Shown: one piece after another, positions 48,803 to 57,543 of the stretch
Position numbering within the stretch: position 1 is the first letter of the stretch
Layout of the letters: each line of letters starts with the position of its first letter
NCBI RefSeq assembly: GCF_030246945.1
Contig: NZ_CP126742.1
Coordinates: forward strand, 620,001-684,000
Length of the DNA stretch: 64,000 nt
Reading direction: 5' to 3'
From: Microbacterium sp. zg-Y1090
GTDB taxonomy: Bacteria > Actinomycetota > Actinomycetes > Actinomycetales > Microbacteriaceae
Made by a program: the position numbers and the translations under genes
The notes under the pieces: generated by a model
The model's database searches: none
Seen by the model: only the letters and a program-made list of their open reading frames with translations
What the model was told of the DNA's origin: nothing

Positions 48803-48889
48803 GAGCACAACGTCGCCAATCCGTGCACCACGGTGCGATATGGCGGGGCGACCGCGCCCGGCACACGACGGATCAGCGACGTTGTGCAC
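48803..48889 (-). repeat. Palindromic repeat element, copy 2 (87 bp)
   Basis: Ends GAGCACAACGTCGCCAAT (48803-48820) and ATCAGCGACGTTGTGCAC (48872-48889) pair at 15 of 18 positions. Its right end, read on the minus strand, is identical over 21 bases to the left end of copy 1. The rest of the 347-bp gap before selO holds the 17-residue leader ORF and the selO promoter. Confidence 0.75.
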
Positions 48890-48992
48890 GGGCGGGCACC
48901 GGCACCGAGCCCGCGACCCCCGTCCCGGCGACCCTGCGCGCGGGATCCCGCCGCCCGGCCCCCGCGCCCCACCCCGGACGTAGCCTGGAAGC

Positions 48993-50456
48993 ATGAGCCT
49001 CGCGCCCGAGACCACCGTCGACCTGGGCTCGCGCTTCGCCCGCGAGTTCCCGGAGCTGTCCACGCCGTGGTCCGCGGCGGACTTTCCCGACGCCCGTCTG
49101 CTGGTCCTGAACGCCCCGCTCGCCGTCGAACTGGGACTCGACCCCGAGGCCCTCCGCGCAGCCGACGGCGTCGCCTTCCTCACCGGAAACCGTGTGCCCG
49201 CGTCCGCCGCCCCGGTCGCGCAGGCCTACGCCGGTCACCAGTTCGGCGGCTACTCTCCCGTGCTCGGTGACGGGCGCGCGCTGCTGCTCGGCGAACTCAC
49301 CGCCCGTGACGGCGCCCTGCGCGATCTGCACCTCAAGGGGTCCGGCCCCACTCCCTTCGCCCGCGGCGGCGACGGGCTGGCCGCCGTCGGCCCGATGCTG
49401 CGGGAGTACGTGATCAGCGAGGCCATGCACGCGCTGGGAGTGCCGACCACCCGCGCGCTCGCCGTCAGCGCGACCGGCCTCGGCGTGCAACGCGAGACGA
49501 TGCTCCCCGGCGCCGTGCTCACCCGCGTCGCCGCGAGCCACGTGCGGGTGGGAACGTTCCAGTTCGCGGCTTCCACCGGCGAAGTCGACCTCGTGCGCCG
49601 GCTCGTCGCCCACGCCCTCGAGCGCCACTACCCGGAGCGCGTCGGTGCCGAGAACCCGTCGGTGGCGCTGCTCGAAGCCGTCATCGACGCCCAAGCCTCG
49701 CTCATCGCGAAATGGATGCTGCTCGGCTTCGTCCACGGCGTGATGAACACCGACAACATGACGATCTCGGGGGAGACGATCGACTACGGCCCGTGCGCCT
49801 TCATGGATGCCTTCGACCCGGCATCCGTCTTCAGCTCCATCGATCTGCAAGGCCGCTATGCCTTCGGCCGGCAGCCGCTCATCGCCGAGTGGAACCTCAC
49901 CCGCTTCGCCGAGGCGCTGCTGCCCACGCTCGATGACGACGAAGACCGGGCGATCGAGCTGGCGCAGAACGCGCTCGGGCGCTTCCGCGACGCGTACAAC
50001 GCGGCATGGTTCGGCGGGATGCTGGCCAAGCTCGGCATCCGGGCCGACGCCGACGACGCGGTCACGACGGCCCTGCTGACCGACCTCGTCAGCCTGCTGC
50101 AGATCGGTCGTGTCGACTACACGGGCTTCTTCCGGCGCCTCGGTCAGGCCGCGCGCGGCGACGAGGCTCCCGCCCGCGCGCTGTTCGCCGACCCGGGGCC
50201 GTTCGACATCTGGGGCGCCCGGTGGCGGGCGCTGAACCCCGACGCGGATGCCATGGACGCGGTGAACCCGGCGTACATCCCGCGCAACCACCTCGTGGAG
50301 GAAGCGCTGGCGGCGGCCACCGAGGGCGACGTCACCCTGGTCGAGCGGCTGGTCGAGGTCGTAGGCTCACCGTACGTCGAGCGGACCGGGGCTGAGCGCT
50401 ATGCGGAGCCCGCGCCGGAGGCGTTCGGCCCGTACCGCACCTTCTGCGGCACCTGA
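48993..50456 (+). CDS. selO: Protein adenylyltransferase SelO (YdiU family)
   Basis: This 487-residue pseudokinase-fold enzyme transfers AMP to Ser/Thr/Tyr of target proteins and takes part in redox stress response. Family blocks are [62 protein letters not shown] (in two segments), [30 protein letters not shown] and [15 protein letters not shown]. It ends TFCGT, keeping the C-terminal cysteine. ATG lies 6 nt after TAGCCT (48981-48986). Confidence 0.95.
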   Translation: MSLAPETTVDLGSRFAREFPELSTPWSAADFPDARLLVLNAPLAVELGLDPEALRAADGVAFLTGNRVPASAAPVAQAYAGHQFGGYSPVLGDGRALLLGELTARDGALRDLHLKGSGPTPFARGGDGLAAVGPMLREYVISEAMHALGVPTTRALAVSATGLGVQRETMLPGAVLTRVAASHVRVGTFQFAASTGEVDLVRRLVAHALERHYPERVGAENPSVALLEAVIDAQASLIAKWMLLGFVHGVMNTDNMTISGETIDYGPCAFMDAFDPASVFSSIDLQGRYAFGRQPLIAEWNLTRFAEALLPTLDDDEDRAIELAQNALGRFRDAYNAAWFGGMLAKLGIRADADDAVTTALLTDLVSLLQIGRVDYTGFFRRLGQAARGDEAPARALFADPGPFDIWGARWRALNPDADAMDAVNPAYIPRNHLVEEALAAATEGDVTLVERLVEVVGSPYVERTGAERYAEPAPEAFGPYRTFCGT

Positions 50457-50491
50457 CCGGATCGACGCGCGCACGTCGAGAGGGGCGGCCC

Positions 50492-51094
50492 ATGCCGGAG
50501 ACCACCTGTCACATCTCGATGTCCCTCGACGGCTTCGTCGCGGGGCCGGACCAGAGCCTCGACGATCCGCTCGGAAGGCGCGGACTCGAGCTGCACCGCT
50601 GGCACCTGGGAGATCCGCGCGCCACGGAGGCCGATGCCCTCGCCTCCGCCTGGGTGGGACGCCCCCGGGGCGCTTACGTGATGGGCCGCAACATGTTCGG
50701 CCCGATCCGCGGCGCCTGGGATGGTGACTGGCGCGGGTGGTGGGGACCTGAGCCGCCGTACCACGCACCCGTGTTCGTGCTCACCCACTACGCCCGCGAC
50801 CCGATCGAGATGGAAGGCGGAACCACCTTCCACTTCGTCACCCGAGGCTTCGACGATGCCTACGCGCGCGCGGTGGAGACCGCCGGCGATGACGGCATCC
50901 ACATCGCGGGCGGTGCCTCCACCGTGCGCCAGGCGCTCGCCGCCGACCGGGTCGACGAGATCACCCTCGACATCGCGCCCGTGCTGCTCGGCTCGGGGGA
51001 GCGCATCTTCGACGGCAGGGAGACGTTCGACTACGAGCCCGTGGAGGTGCTGCACTCGCCCCTGGCGACGCACATCCGCTACCGCCGCGCCTGA
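50492..51094 (+). CDS. Dihydrofolate reductase-like (RibD C-terminal domain) protein
   Basis: This 200-residue protein has the start TCHISMSLDGFVAGPDQSLDDPLG, AYVMGRNMFGPIRGAW, PVFVLTHYARDP and IAGGASTVRQALAADRVDEITLDIAPVLLGSGERIF. This is the RibD_C/DHFR-like fold found in many actinobacterial NADPH reductases of unknown substrate. AGAGGGG lies 9 bases before ATG. It is not a true folA. Confidence 0.86.
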   Translation: MPETTCHISMSLDGFVAGPDQSLDDPLGRRGLELHRWHLGDPRATEADALASAWVGRPRGAYVMGRNMFGPIRGAWDGDWRGWWGPEPPYHAPVFVLTHYARDPIEMEGGTTFHFVTRGFDDAYARAVETAGDDGIHIAGGASTVRQALAADRVDEITLDIAPVLLGSGERIFDGRETFDYEPVEVLHSPLATHIRYRRA

Positions 51095-51125
51095 GCGCGC
51101 ACGGGATGCCGGGTGCGGCGGCGGG

Positions 51126-51614
51126 TCAGCGGTAGTTGATGAACTGCAGGTCGACGTCGAGGTCGGCCGCCTTCAGCAGGCGCTGCACCTCCTGCAGGTC
51201 GTCGCGGCTCTTGGACTGCACGCGCAGCTCGTCGCCCTGGATCTGCGACTTGACCGACTTGGGGCCCTCGTCGCGGATCATCTTGCTGATCTTCTTCGCG
51301 TTCTCGGAGGAAATGCCCTCCTTGAGCGTGGAGACGATGCGGTACTCGCGACCGCTGGCGACGGGGTCACCCGACTCCAGGCTCTTCAGCGAGATGCCGC
51401 GTTTGATGAGCTTCGACTGGAACACGTCGAGCACGGCCTTCGCGCGCTCTTCGCTGTTCGCCTTGATGAGGATCGACTCGCCGCTCCACTCGATCGACGA
51501 GTCGGTGCCCTTGAAGTCGTAGCGCTGCTCGACCTCTTTGCGCGCCTGGTTGAGAGCGTTGTCCGCCTCCTGGCGGTCGATCTTCGAGACGATGTCGAAC
51601 GAGGAATCAGCCAT
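51126..51614 (-). CDS. YajQ-family nucleotide-binding protein
   Basis: This 162-residue protein is nearly full-length Yaj[90 protein letters not shown] and [24 protein letters not shown]. Members bind cyclic di-GMP or nucleic acid; the role here is unknown. Confidence 0.93.
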   Translation of the reverse strand: MADSSFDIVSKIDRQEADNALNQARKEVEQRYDFKGTDSSIEWSGESILIKANSEERAKAVLDVFQSKLIKRGISLKSLESGDPVASGREYRIVSTLKEGISSENAKKISKMIRDEGPKSVKSQIQGDELRVQSKSRDDLQEVQRLLKAADLDVDLQFINYR

Positions 51615-51636
51615 GGCGTGAGTCTACCGAGAGCCG

Positions 51637-51855
51637 TCAGCGGCGGTGGCGGATGCCGGCGAGGAAGTACGCCGCCGGACCGATCCAGTTGATGAGGATG
51701 ATCGGGGTCCACAGCGCCTTCGGGCCGCGCACGTCGCCCGGGTCTCGGTGACCGAGGTCCCAGTAGGCGAGGAAGGCGAATGCGGCCTGCAGCACGCCCA
51801 CCAGGCTGAGTCCGACCTTGGCTCCTGCGCTGAGAGCTGCGGCTTTCTTGGCCAT
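51637..51855 (-). CDS. Small PLDc_N-like membrane protein
   Basis: This 72-residue protein has two helices (GLSLVGVLQAAFAFLAYWDL and WTPIILINWIGPAAYFLAGI) separated by RDPGDVRGPKALW, a pattern like the N-terminal part of cardiolipin synthases. AAAGGGGTGGGA precedes the ATG. It lies 22 bp upstream of yajQ on the same strand. Function unknown. Confidence 0.75.
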   Translation of the reverse strand: MAKKAAALSAGAKVGLSLVGVLQAAFAFLAYWDLGHRDPGDVRGPKALWTPIILINWIGPAAYFLAGIRHRR

Positions 51856-51960
51856 GTCCCACCCCTTTCGTCGCGCTCATTCTGCCCCAGGTGGTGCCGG
51901 TGTGGGTCCTCCTCGCGGAAAAGCGTGCGCCCTCGGGTGCCGTCGGGCACGATGTGGTCC

Positions 51961-52869
51961 ATGGGATCAGCGTTGACCACCATCGGATTGCCCGTCGCCC
52001 TCGGCATCATCATGTTCGGCTTGGGCCTCAGTCTCACCCCGCGCGACTTCGCGCGGGTCGCCACCCAGCCCAAGGCGGTGATCGTCGCGCTGGGATGCCA
52101 GCTGGTGCTGCTGCCGGCGATCTGCTTCGGCCTGGTGCTGCTGTTCCAGCTGCCGCCGGTGCTCGCCGTGGGCATGATGATGCTCGCCGCCTCACCGGGA
52201 GGGACGACCGCCAACCTCTACAGCCACCTGTTCCGCGGCGACATCGCGCTGAACATCTCGCTGACCGCGATCAACTCCGTCATCGCCGTGGTGACGCTGC
52301 CGATCATCACGAACCTGGCGATCGCCTACTTCGACCCCTTCGACGGGGAGCTCGGGATGCAGTGGGCCAAGACCGCCGAGGTGTTCGCGATCGTGCTGCT
52401 TCCGGTGGCGCTCGGGATGATCGTGCGGCGCGTGCGTCCGGGGTTCGCCGATGGCATGGACAAGCCGGTGCGCATCGTGTCGGTGATCGTGCTGGTGGTC
52501 GTGATCGCGGGAGCGGTGGCATCCAACTGGGCGCTGCTGGTCGACAACGTCGCGAGCCTGGCGCTCATCACGGTGCTGTTCTGCCTCATCAGCCTGGCCG
52601 TCGGATACCTCGTGCCGCGGCTGCTGCGCGTCGGGCAGCGCCAGGCGGTCGCGTCGTCGTTCGAGATCGGCATCCACAACGCCACGCTCGCCATCGTCAT
52701 CGCCCAGACCGTGCTCGGCTCGATGGAGCTGAGTCTTCCGGCCGCCGTCTACGGCGTGCTGATGTTCTTCATCGCCTTCGGGTTCGGCTTCGTCATCCGC
52801 GGGCGCGGCGACGCCGCTGCCGCCGAGCGCGAGGAGAGGGACGGTGCCGCCGAGCGCGTGCCTTCGTAG
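51961..52869 (+). CDS. Bile acid:sodium symporter family (BASS) transporter
   Basis: This 302-residue carrier has about nine helices with family blocks MFGLGLSLTPRDFARV, LAASPGGTTANLYSHLFRGDIALNISLTA and the second-half SFEIGIHNATLAIVIA. These include the sodium-site glutamate/asparagine of FEIGIHN. Bacterial members move pantoate, pyruvate or other organic acids with Na+; the cargo here is unknown. The next gene starts 10 bp after its stop. Confidence 0.9.
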   Translation: MGSALTTIGLPVALGIIMFGLGLSLTPRDFARVATQPKAVIVALGCQLVLLPAICFGLVLLFQLPPVLAVGMMMLAASPGGTTANLYSHLFRGDIALNISLTAINSVIAVVTLPIITNLAIAYFDPFDGELGMQWAKTAEVFAIVLLPVALGMIVRRVRPGFADGMDKPVRIVSVIVLVVVIAGAVASNWALLVDNVASLALITVLFCLISLAVGYLVPRLLRVGQRQAVASSFEIGIHNATLAIVIAQTVLGSMELSLPAAVYGVLMFFIAFGFGFVIRGRGDAAAAEREERDGAAERVPS

Positions 52870-52879
52870 ACTGGCCGCC

Positions 52880-53371
52880 ATGCGTCCGCTCACTGAGGAC
52901 GAACTGCGCACCTCGTTCGTCAACGCCGGTCCTGAGGACATCCGCCAGGTGACCGTGCCCGCCGACTTCCCCTTCGCCGACTGGGACCACCTGGACTTCT
53001 ACGCGTGGCGCGACCCGCGCACCCGGGGGAGGGGCTACGTCGTCGCCGAACTCGACGGCCGGCTCGCCGCGGTGATGCTGCGCGCGGCCGACGGATCGGG
53101 GCGGGCGCGAGCGGCGATGTGCAACCTCTGCCACACGATGCAGCCGGCTGATCAGGTGGCTCTGTTCACGGCGCGCAAGGCCGGGGATGCCGGAGCGCAC
53201 GGCGACAGCATCGGCACCTACATCTGCGCCGATCTGTCGTGCCACGAGAACGTCAGGCTGGCGGCTCCCCTCGCGCCGAGCGAGGTCCGCGCGAGCGTGG
53301 ACCGCCGCATCGACGGCACCCGGCAGCGCGCCGAAGCCTTCGTCGCGCGGGTGCTGGATGCCGAGGCGTGA
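52880..53371 (+). CDS. FBP-domain (FusB-type treble-clef zinc finger) protein
   Basis: This 163-residue protein has a zinc finger CNLCH...CADLSCHE (about 77-120) as in FusB/elongation-factor-G-binding proteins, preceded by FPFADWDHLDFYAWRDP. It probably binds EF-G or the ribosome and could affect fusidic acid response, but resistance is not shown by sequence. ATG is 7 nt after TAGACT (52867-52872). Confidence 0.82.
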   Translation: MRPLTEDELRTSFVNAGPEDIRQVTVPADFPFADWDHLDFYAWRDPRTRGRGYVVAELDGRLAAVMLRAADGSGRARAAMCNLCHTMQPADQVALFTARKAGDAGAHGDSIGTYICADLSCHENVRLAAPLAPSEVRASVDRRIDGTRQRAEAFVARVLDAEA

Positions 53372-53455
53372 GCCGATTTTCGCCACCCGCCGCGACAGAG
53401 TACGATAGACAATCGCGCCTCCGATCGCCTGATAAAGCCGGTCGGGTGCGCACCT

Positions 53456-53537
53456 GGCGAGTTACCCAAGCGGCCAAAGGGATCTGACTGTAAATCAGCC
53501 GGCGTAGCCTTCGGGGGTTCGAATCCCTCACTCGCCA
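53456..53537 (+). tRNA. tRNA-Tyr (GTA)
   Basis: An 82-nt class II tRNA with acceptor GGCGAGT/ACTCGCC, anticodon stem CTGA/TCAG enclosing CT-GTA-AA, a long variable arm (GCCGGCGTAGCCTTC region) and T-loop GTTCGAATC. The discriminator is A; CCA is not encoded in full. Confidence 0.96.
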
Positions 53538-53544
53538 CCCTCAA

Positions 53545-53588
53545 GTGAAGGAGACAGCGGAGCGATCCGCGGTCTCCTTCACCTTTTT
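53545..53588 (+). terminator. Intrinsic terminator after tRNA-Tyr
   Basis: GTGAAGGAGAC pairs with GTCTCCTTCAC (11 bp) around a 16-base loop and is followed by CTTTTT. This is one of two terminators here with a clear T run. Confidence 0.92.
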
Positions 53589-53733
53589 GCGTGCCGGGAG
53601 CGGGTCGCGGCAGCGACGAGGCCGTAACCGTCCAGTCGTGTCCAACATCGATCCCATGCTGGTGCTGTGTGGTTGCTATGCGCCATCGTGGACATACGAG
53701 ACCGTGAGGGCCGTCCAGGAGGGGGGCTGAGCG

Positions 53734-54114
53734 ATGGACCGAAGGCGATCTGTCCGCGCGGTGGTGCTGCCCGTCCTCATCATGTGGTGGGTGTTCACCG
53801 GACTCTTCGTGGTGAGCCTCCTCTCCGCTCCGCTCGGGGTGGGCGAGGAGCGAGGGTGCCTGCAGCGGCACGTGGGATTCAGCGTCGACCGCTCGATCAT
53901 CGTCGAGGGGAGCTGGGAGCTTTTTCCGCTCGGACTCACCTGCTCGTTCACGATGCCGTCAGGCGAGCAGATCGTCTATGGCGCCGACCCGGTGCCGTCG
54001 GTGATGCTGGTGACGGGGGTCGTCCTGACGGTTGTGGGCGCCGTCGCCCTGATCGTCTCGCACCGTGACCCCGAACGTCAGCGTCGGGGTCGAGCGAGCA
54101 GTCCGTCACTGTAG
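53734..54114 (+). CDS. Hypothetical membrane protein
   Basis: This 126-residue protein has an N-terminal helix (VVLPVLIMWWVFTGLFVVSLL), an extracytoplasmic loop of ~60 residues with two cysteines (RGCLQRH and LTCSF) that could form a disulfide, and a C-terminal helix before a basic tail. GGAGG lies 10 bases before ATG. No family recognised. Confidence 0.7.
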   Translation: MDRRRSVRAVVLPVLIMWWVFTGLFVVSLLSAPLGVGEERGCLQRHVGFSVDRSIIVEGSWELFPLGLTCSFTMPSGEQIVYGADPVPSVMLVTGVVLTVVGAVALIVSHRDPERQRRGRASSPSL

Positions 54115-54136
54115 AGGGCCCACGAGCCGTCAGAAC

Positions 54137-54173
54137 GACGCCGGCCCCCGCCATCGCAGCGGGGGCCGGCGTC
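54137..54173. terminator. Bidirectional terminator hairpin
   Basis: GACGCCGGCCCCCGC pairs perfectly with GCGGGGGCCGGCGTC (15 bp, 7-base loop), between convergent genes ending at 54114 and 54194. Confidence 0.8.
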
Positions 54174-54193
54174 GGTCGCGCCGGATCAGACCA

Positions 54194-55186
54194 TCAGGCC
54201 ATCGCGGTGGTCGCTGCGACGCAGACCCGCAGGCTCTCGCGGATCGCGGCTTCGACGTCCTCGGGGCCGTAGCCGAGAGCTGCCTGCACCGGCTCCGGGT
54301 CGATGTAGGCGAAGCGCTCCTGCACGCGCGCGGCATCCTCCTGGTGCATGCCGTGCTCGATGCCGCGTGCGGCTTCGGCCTTGTCGTACGCCGTCATACC
54401 GGGGAGGAAGACCTCCGCAGGCAGGGGTGTCACGCGGGCCGGGTCCATGCCGGCCTCCTCCGCGATCATGCGGTGGAAGTCGGCGTACGTCATGTTGATG
54501 CCGCCGAGCGCATAGGTCTTGCCGTGCTCGCCGCGCTCGATCGCGCCGCGCGCGGCCTTGGCGACCTGGCCGGTGGTGATCATGACGGTGCCACCTGCGG
54601 GGACGGCGATGGGGGCGTCCTCGGGCACCGCGGCATCCATCGCCACGAACATGCTCCACAGCGGCACGGTGTCGGGCATGGTGCCGAAGATCCAGGGGAG
54701 GCGCAGCGACGTGACCGTCATCGCGCCGTCGCCCTCGAGGAAGGCGACCTGCTCCTGCAGGAGCCGGGTGCGGACGTACCCCGCCTTCTCACGCAGCCCC
54801 AGTTCTGGCCACCGCTCGGCGAACTCGGCGAAGTAGGAGCCGAACACGACGAACGAACTGACGCCGGCCTGCCTGGCCAGGCGCGCCATCCGCTGGGTGG
54901 GCAGCACGTTGGCGCGGTAGAAGAAGCCGGCAGCGGGTGCCTGCGGGGCGACCCGCTCGTCCACGCCGGCGGCGTAGGCCACAGCATCGACGCCGTCGAG
55001 CAGCGCGAGCAGCTCGTCATCGGATGCCGCGGCGACGTCGCAGTACGCGTAGCGCACGCCCTCGAGAGGGTGGGCGGTCTCCGGCGGAAGTGCGATGGAG
55101 AGCACGTCATAGCCGTGGGCGAGGAGCTCCTCAGCCGTGGCGCGTCCGAGGAGGCCGGTTCCGCCGATGATGGCAACAGTGGACAT
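54194..55186 (-). CDS. NAD(P)-dependent epimerase/dehydratase (extended SDR)
   Basis: This 330-residue Rossmann protein has the NAD-binding TVAIIGGTGLLGRATAEELL (2-21), VDAVAYAAGV and a FVVFGSYFAEF strand where classical SDRs have the catalytic Ser, with no clean YxxxK visible by eye. It therefore resembles atypical SDRs. ATG at 55186 follows GAAGGGAA; longer in-frame starts lack a ribosome site. Substrate unknown. Confidence 0.84.
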   Translation of the reverse strand: MSTVAIIGGTGLLGRATAEELLAHGYDVLSIALPPETAHPLEGVRYAYCDVAAASDDELLALLDGVDAVAYAAGVDERVAPQAPAAGFFYRANVLPTQRMARLARQAGVSSFVVFGSYFAEFAERWPELGLREKAGYVRTRLLQEQVAFLEGDGAMTVTSLRLPWIFGTMPDTVPLWSMFVAMDAAVPEDAPIAVPAGGTVMITTGQVAKAARGAIERGEHGKTYALGGINMTYADFHRMIAEEAGMDPARVTPLPAEVFLPGMTAYDKAEAARGIEHGMHQEDAARVQERFAYIDPEPVQAALGYGPEDVEAAIRESLRVCVAATTAMA

Positions 55187-55429
55187 GATGTTCCCTTCGT
55201 TCTGGGTCAGTCCGCTGTCGTCAACCGCGTCTGGCCTGTGGTCTGACCACAACATATCGCGGGGGGTGCCCGCGGCGCCAGTGGTGGGCCGGGAAAACTC
55301 GCTCGCCCGTTCTGCGGCCGGGCTGTGCCGCCGTCAGAGCCGCAGACAATGGATGACCGTGGTCCGACACGCGGGGGCGTGTCAGGATGGGGGGATGCCG
55401 CGGCGTGGCGCCGCGCGAGAGGACCGATG

Positions 55430-56521
55430 ATGAGCGAACCGATCACCAGCCCCGCCTCCGCCAAGCTTCTGCGCGTCGCGCTGTGGGTCGCCATCGGCGC
55501 GCTCATCGCCGCCGCCTTGGTGTGCGTCGTCTGGGTGCTGTTCGGGCCGGAGACCGGTCTCGTCGGCCGCGCGTTCCTGACGATCCTGTTGCTGGCGGCC
55601 TTCGCGGGGGTGGCCATCCTCGAAGCCCAGCTCGCCCCGCGCCGTCCCGCCTGGTTCGCGCTGGCGAGCATGACGACGTGGGTCGTCTCGCTGCTCATCG
55701 GCGCCTTCATGATCTGGATGCCGGAGCCGGACCGCTACTTCGGACTCGGTGCCGAGCGCTTCTTCCGCTTTCTGCTGATCGTGCTCATCTTGCAGCTCGC
55801 GCTGCTGCACGTGCGGCTGTTCACCAAGTCGCACACCCGCAACTCGACCACGTTCATCTCGATCGTCACCTACGTCACGATCGCGCTCGTCGTGATCCTC
55901 GCGGTCATGCTGGTGCTGCCGCTCATGCTGTCGGACTACTTCGACTTCCTCGCGGTGTACTGGCGCATCGTGGTCGCGCTCGCCATCCTGGCGGCGGTCG
56001 GAACCGCCCTGGTGCCGCTGGTCAACGCGCTGTTCGCGCCGAAGCGCGAGCGGCCCCTGCGCCACGCGCGCGAGGGGCACGATCCCCGAGTCGTGCAGCA
56101 GTACGCCGGACAGTCGCCGTACGCCGGGCAGGGTCAGTACACCGCCGAGGGCACATACGGCGGGCAGGGCTACGGCACCACCTCGCCGTACGGCGCGCAG
56201 CAGCAGGTGCCGCCGCAGTGGCCGACCTATGCCGACGGCTTCACCCCGCTCCCCGTCATGCCCGATGGGCAGCCGGATTGGAACGCCTACTACACCGGGC
56301 AGCCGACCTTCCCGCAGCAGGCATACGGCGCCCCGTCGCCGCAGCCGCCCGCAGCGCCGCACGAAAGCGCGCCCGAGGTCGCACCGGCGCCGCCCGCGCA
56401 GCCGGATGCCACGGCGACGGCGCCCGCAGCGCAGCCGGAGGCGCCGGCATCCGTCGACGCCACCGACATCCCGCCGGTGCCGCCGCTGCCTCCGGTCCCG
56501 CCGCTGCCGCCCCGGCCGTAA
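55430..56521 (+). CDS. Membrane protein with Gln/Tyr/Pro-rich C-terminal tail
   Basis: This 363-residue protein has six predicted helices in the first ~200 residues, then a disordered tail with repeated QYAGQ, PYAGQGQY and AYGAPSPQP and a proline-rich end (PPLPPVPPLPP). Such tails are common in actinobacterial septal or polar membrane proteins. GAGAGGA precedes two adjacent ATGs (55427 and 55430). No domain recognised. Confidence 0.75.
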   Translation: MSEPITSPASAKLLRVALWVAIGALIAAALVCVVWVLFGPETGLVGRAFLTILLLAAFAGVAILEAQLAPRRPAWFALASMTTWVVSLLIGAFMIWMPEPDRYFGLGAERFFRFLLIVLILQLALLHVRLFTKSHTRNSTTFISIVTYVTIALVVILAVMLVLPLMLSDYFDFLAVYWRIVVALAILAAVGTALVPLVNALFAPKRERPLRHAREGHDPRVVQQYAGQSPYAGQGQYTAEGTYGGQGYGTTSPYGAQQQVPPQWPTYADGFTPLPVMPDGQPDWNAYYTGQPTFPQQAYGAPSPQPPAAPHESAPEVAPAPPAQPDATATAPAAQPEAPASVDATDIPPVPPLPPVPPLPPRP

Positions 56522-56603
56522 GCGATACCGCAGCCGCCGCCCGTGACGTTCGTCGCGGGGCGGTCGCGCGTTCCGGCGCAGCGGGTGCGCGTAGCGTGGG
56601 CGC

Positions 56604-57416
56604 ATGGCTCTGGAGCAGGAACTGTCCGCACTCGCCGTCGACATCGCCGCGGAAGCCGGGGAACTCGCCCACCGCCGCCGCGCGGAGGGGGTCTCGATCG
56701 CGGCGAGCAAGTCCGCCCTTGCGGATATCGTCACCGAAGCCGACCGCGAGGTGGAGAACCTCATCCGGGATCGGCTGTCCGCCGCGCGCCCGGGCGACGG
56801 CTTCCTCGGAGAAGAGTCCGAGGCCGACCGCGGCACCACCGGCATCACGTGGGTCGTCGATCCCATCGACGGCACCGTCAACTACGCCTACGGCATCCCC
56901 TCCTATGCGGTGAGCATCGCCGCCGTGTCCGGCGAACCCGACCCGCGTGCGTGGCAGGCGCTGGCCGGCGCCGTGTATGCGCCGGCTCTGGGAGAGATGT
57001 TCCGCGCGGAGCGCGGTGGGGGTGCGTGGCTCGGCGATGAGCGTCTGCGCGTCAACAGCGACCTGAACCCCGCCGGGTCGCTGCTGGCGACCGGTTTCGG
57101 ATACGACCCCGCCACGCATGCGCCCCAGCTCGCCCTGCTCGGCCGGGTCATGCCGCTGGCTCGCGACATCCGCCGCATCGGCGCGGCGTCGCTGGATCTG
57201 GCCTACGTCGCGGCGGGCCGGCTCGACGGCTATTTCGAGCGCGGGCTGAACCCGTGGGATCACGCCGCTGGCGTGCTCATGGTGCAAGAAGCGGGTGGCA
57301 TCGCGGTGGGCGTCGACGGCGGCGCCCCCAGCCGGGACATGACCATCGTGGGTGGGGAGCAGCTCGTCGACCGGCTGGCGGCGATCGTCTTCGGCGAGCA
57401 GGGAATCCCGACGTGA
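56604..57416 (+). CDS. Inositol monophosphatase family protein
   Basis: This 270-residue Mg-dependent phosphatase has metal ligands visible in GEESEADRG (Glu), WVVDPIDGTVNYAYGIP (Asp-x-x-Asp-Gly-Thr) and GLNPWDHAAGVLMVQEAGG (Asp). In actinobacteria such enzymes act on inositol phosphate, histidinol phosphate or related substrates. ATG is 6 nt after TAGCGT (56592-56597). Confidence 0.92.
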   Translation: MALEQELSALAVDIAAEAGELAHRRRAEGVSIAASKSALADIVTEADREVENLIRDRLSAARPGDGFLGEESEADRGTTGITWVVDPIDGTVNYAYGIPSYAVSIAAVSGEPDPRAWQALAGAVYAPALGEMFRAERGGGAWLGDERLRVNSDLNPAGSLLATGFGYDPATHAPQLALLGRVMPLARDIRRIGAASLDLAYVAAGRLDGYFERGLNPWDHAAGVLMVQEAGGIAVGVDGGAPSRDMTIVGGEQLVDRLAAIVFGEQGIPT

Positions 57417-57543
57417 CAACGGGGCCGTCGGAGGGATAGGGTTTACCCGATCGTTATCTTTTCCGCCCGAAGGAAAAGGTGACATCAACCGAATACGAAG
57501 ACGTCCCTCGCCCCCCGAGTGGCTGACCCGAGAGCCCCCCGAT

